From Candidatus Cloacimonadota bacterium (GTDB lineage: Bacteria > Cloacimonadota > Cloacimonadia > Cloacimonadales > TCS61), in contig DAOVQH010000178.1 in assembly GCA_030628755.1 (NCBI GenBank), positions 1-5,729 of the forward strand: DNA of 5,729 nt, written 5' to 3'. Of the stretch, positions 4,309-5,729 are shown one piece after another. The notes beneath the pieces are model-generated. The model did not search any database, had not been told where the DNA came from, and saw only the letters and a list, made by a program, of their open reading frames with translations. The position numbers and the translations under genes were made by a program. Each line of letters starts with the position of its first letter. The first letter of the stretch is position 1.

Positions 4309-5601
4309 ATGGATAATCCAGAAAATGTTTTAATTATCGGTTCCGGTGTTGCTGGAATGGAGGCAAGTTTAATGCTTTCTAAAGCAGGGAAGAAAGTATA
4401 TCTCGTTGAAAATCTTCCCATAATAGGCGGGAAGATAATCAAGAATGAAGAATCATTTCCCAATATGGAATGCTCAACCTGCCTGGTTGCACCTATCCAG
4501 CAGGAGATACTTCAAGATGCAAATATTGAAGTTCTGACCTTGAGCACTGTGGAAAAAGTAACCAGTAAACCGGGAGATTTTAAGGTTACTGTCAGGAAGA
4601 AAGCCCGATATGTGAGCCTGGAAGCCTGTCTTGGCTGCGGGGCGTGTTATCCTGTCTGTCCGGTTGTTCTCAAGAATGAATGGGAAGAAAACCTGATGGA
4701 CAAAAAAGCAGTTTATGTTCCCTGTTCCGGTTCACTTCCCAATGTTCCTGCGATCGATGCTTCTCAGTGTCTTCATCTTAATGGAAAGGATAAAAGCTGC
4801 AATAAATGTGTGGAAGCCTGTATGTTCGGTGCAATAGAATTTACCCAGAAAGATGAAGAACTCAAACTCGATGTTACCGGAATAATCGTTGCCACAGGCT
4901 TTGAACTGTTCAATGTTCAGGAATTAGAAAATCTTGGTTATGGAAAATATCCGGGAGTTTATACTGCATTTGAATTTGAACGATTATTTGCTTCAAACGG
5001 TCCTACAGAAGGAAAGCTTTTTCTGCGTGATTCGGAAAAAACTCCGGATTCGGTTGCTATCGTTCATTGCGTTGGAAGAGATGATGTGGGATATTGTTCT
5101 AATATCTGCTGTATGTCTTCTTCCAAACACGCCCGTTTTATTAAACATAATTTACACGATGCAAAAATCTATAATATTTATTCTGATATTTGCCTGCCGG
5201 ATAAATCATATCAAAAATTCTTTGATGAAACCAAATCGCACGATACCAAATTTATTTTCCAGTCCGACAGAAAAAAGATGAATATTTCCAAGAAAGATGG
5301 GAAATTGGAAGTTTCCTATTTCAATGGAAAAGAAACGAAAGAATCGATCCTGGTTGATATGGTAATTCTAGCAAATGCTCTGCGACCTTCCGATACGATC
5401 GAAGAATTATCAAAAGCATTAGAAATTAAGCGAGACTCTTTTGGATTCATAGAAACCGAATCTTCAAAGCTCGGATCTGTGGAAACTTCCAGACCCGGAA
5501 TTTTTGTGGCAGGATGCGCTGAAGGTCCCAAAGATATTCAAGGTTCAGTAATACAGTCTGAAGCTGCAGTAGCAGGAATATTATCGATGCTTGATCAGTA
5601 A
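4309..5601 (+). CDS. hdrA: Short HdrA-like FAD/iron-sulfur protein (HdrA/QmoA type)
   Basis: This is a 430-residue cytoplasmic flavoprotein of the heterodisulfide reductase subunit A family. Seen in order: the FAD-binding motif VLIIGSGVAG (7-16) with YLVE at 31-34; the HdrA signature ECSTCLVAP (Cys55, Cys58); an inserted ferredoxin-like segment with CLGCGACYPVCP (Cys107, 110, 113, 117) and a second cysteine set at 154, 164, 167 and 171; IIVATG (192-197); HCVGRDDVGYCSNICC (Cys254, 263, 267, 268); and the C-terminal AGCAEGPKDIQGSV. The second cluster motif reads EACMFGA, without the usual proline. Full HdrA is about 650 residues or more; the N-terminal domain and the C-terminal two-cluster ferredoxin domain are absent, which gives a QmoA-like size. 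TAAGGA precedes the ATG by six bases. MvhD lies just upstream, so the pair likely forms an electron-transfer module. No in-frame TGA occurs, and the family cysteines are encoded as cysteine. Confidence 0.93.
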   Translation: MDNPENVLIIGSGVAGMEASLMLSKAGKKVYLVENLPIIGGKIIKNEESFPNMECSTCLVAPIQQEILQDANIEVLTLSTVEKVTSKPGDFKVTVRKKARYVSLEACLGCGACYPVCPVVLKNEWEENLMDKKAVYVPCSGSLPNVPAIDASQCLHLNGKDKSCNKCVEACMFGAIEFTQKDEELKLDVTGIIVATGFELFNVQELENLGYGKYPGVYTAFEFERLFASNGPTEGKLFLRDSEKTPDSVAIVHCVGRDDVGYCSNICCMSSSKHARFIKHNLHDAKIYNIYSDICLPDKSYQKFFDETKSHDTKFIFQSDRKKMNISKKDGKLEVSYFNGKETKESILVDMVILANALRPSDTIEELSKALEIKRDSFGFIETESSKLGSVETSRPGIFVAGCAEGPKDIQGSVIQSEAAVAGILSMLDQ

Positions 5602-5627
5602 GCTAAGGGAAAAAAGACGAGTGAAAT

Positions 5628-5721
5628 TGAATATCCAATATCGAACAAGGAATTATGAATTATGAAGGAAAGGAAGAATAACTTCGGACTTCGAGATTCC
5701 TTGTTCATCATTGGAGATTCA
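5628..5721. repeat. Imperfect inverted-repeat element downstream of hdrA
   Basis: The 26-base arms at 5628-5653 and 5696-5721 match as inverted complements at 22 of 26 positions (starting TGAATATCCAAT and ending GGATATTCA-like as GGAGATTCA). The centre contains further GAAG/CTTC pairing. The element begins 27 bases after the hdrA stop codon. It may fold into a long hairpin that ends the transcript, though no T-tract follows. The arms resemble dispersed repeats seen in other environmental genomes; this is an impression and was not searched. No gene start is supported in 5602-5729. Confidence 0.7.
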
Positions 5722-5729
5722 GAAAAGAA

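Noticed and set aside
4934..5281. ORF of 115 residues in another frame within hdrA
   Set aside because: It overlaps a well-supported HdrA reading frame, has no recognisable domain, and looks like a shadow frame.

Overview
The window is AT-rich bacterial DNA with strong Shine-Dalgarno sites. It carries genes for [NiFe]-hydrogenase maturation, sulfur-carrier proteins and flavin-based electron transfer. This suggests an uncultured anaerobic bacterium with hydrogenase and heterodisulfide-reductase (Hdr)-type metabolism that reads UGA as selenocysteine. The repeat content recalls metagenomic candidate phyla such as Cloacimonadota, but that assignment is a guess from gene content and style, not something the sequence proves.

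Layout: the minus strand (17-2623) encodes HypF, the carbamoyltransferase that makes the cyanide ligands of [NiFe]-hydrogenases. Its YrdC-like domain is interrupted by about 130 residues of in-frame repetitive peptide, encoded by a composite array of palindromes and 27-bp tandem units (about 1376-1774). A divergent intergenic region (2624-2828) with a perfect 7+3+7 palindrome precedes a plus-strand two-gene operon: a DsrE-family protein (2829-3188) and a TusA-family sulfur carrier (3209-3433), closed by a clear intrinsic terminator (3441-3474). A gene-free stretch follows (3434-3796). It holds a candidate 285-bp element bounded by near-perfect inverted repeats, with a double-hairpin REP-type palindrome nested inside.

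Next is a hydrogenase iron-sulfur subunit of the MvhD family (3797-4225). Its conserved GCHPGDCHY cysteine is encoded by an in-frame TGA (4001-4003), followed at the right distance by a stem-loop with an AGGTT loop that fits a bacterial SECIS. Ordinary ORF calling would truncate this gene at 68 residues. It is followed by a short HdrA-like flavoprotein (4309-5601) that keeps the FAD domain and inserted ferredoxin domain but lacks the N-terminal and C-terminal iron-sulfur domains of full HdrA. The window ends in another imperfect inverted-repeat element (5628-5721).

Functional reading (inference): MvhD and HdrA would pass electrons between a hydrogenase or other dehydrogenase and a flavin/Hdr module, and HypF would mature the hydrogenase. 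DsrE and TusA may traffic sulfane sulfur to an Hdr-like system, or may serve selenium or sulfur donation. The most notable points are the unannotated selenoprotein, the frame-preserving repeat expansion inside HypF, and the TIR-bounded intergenic element.
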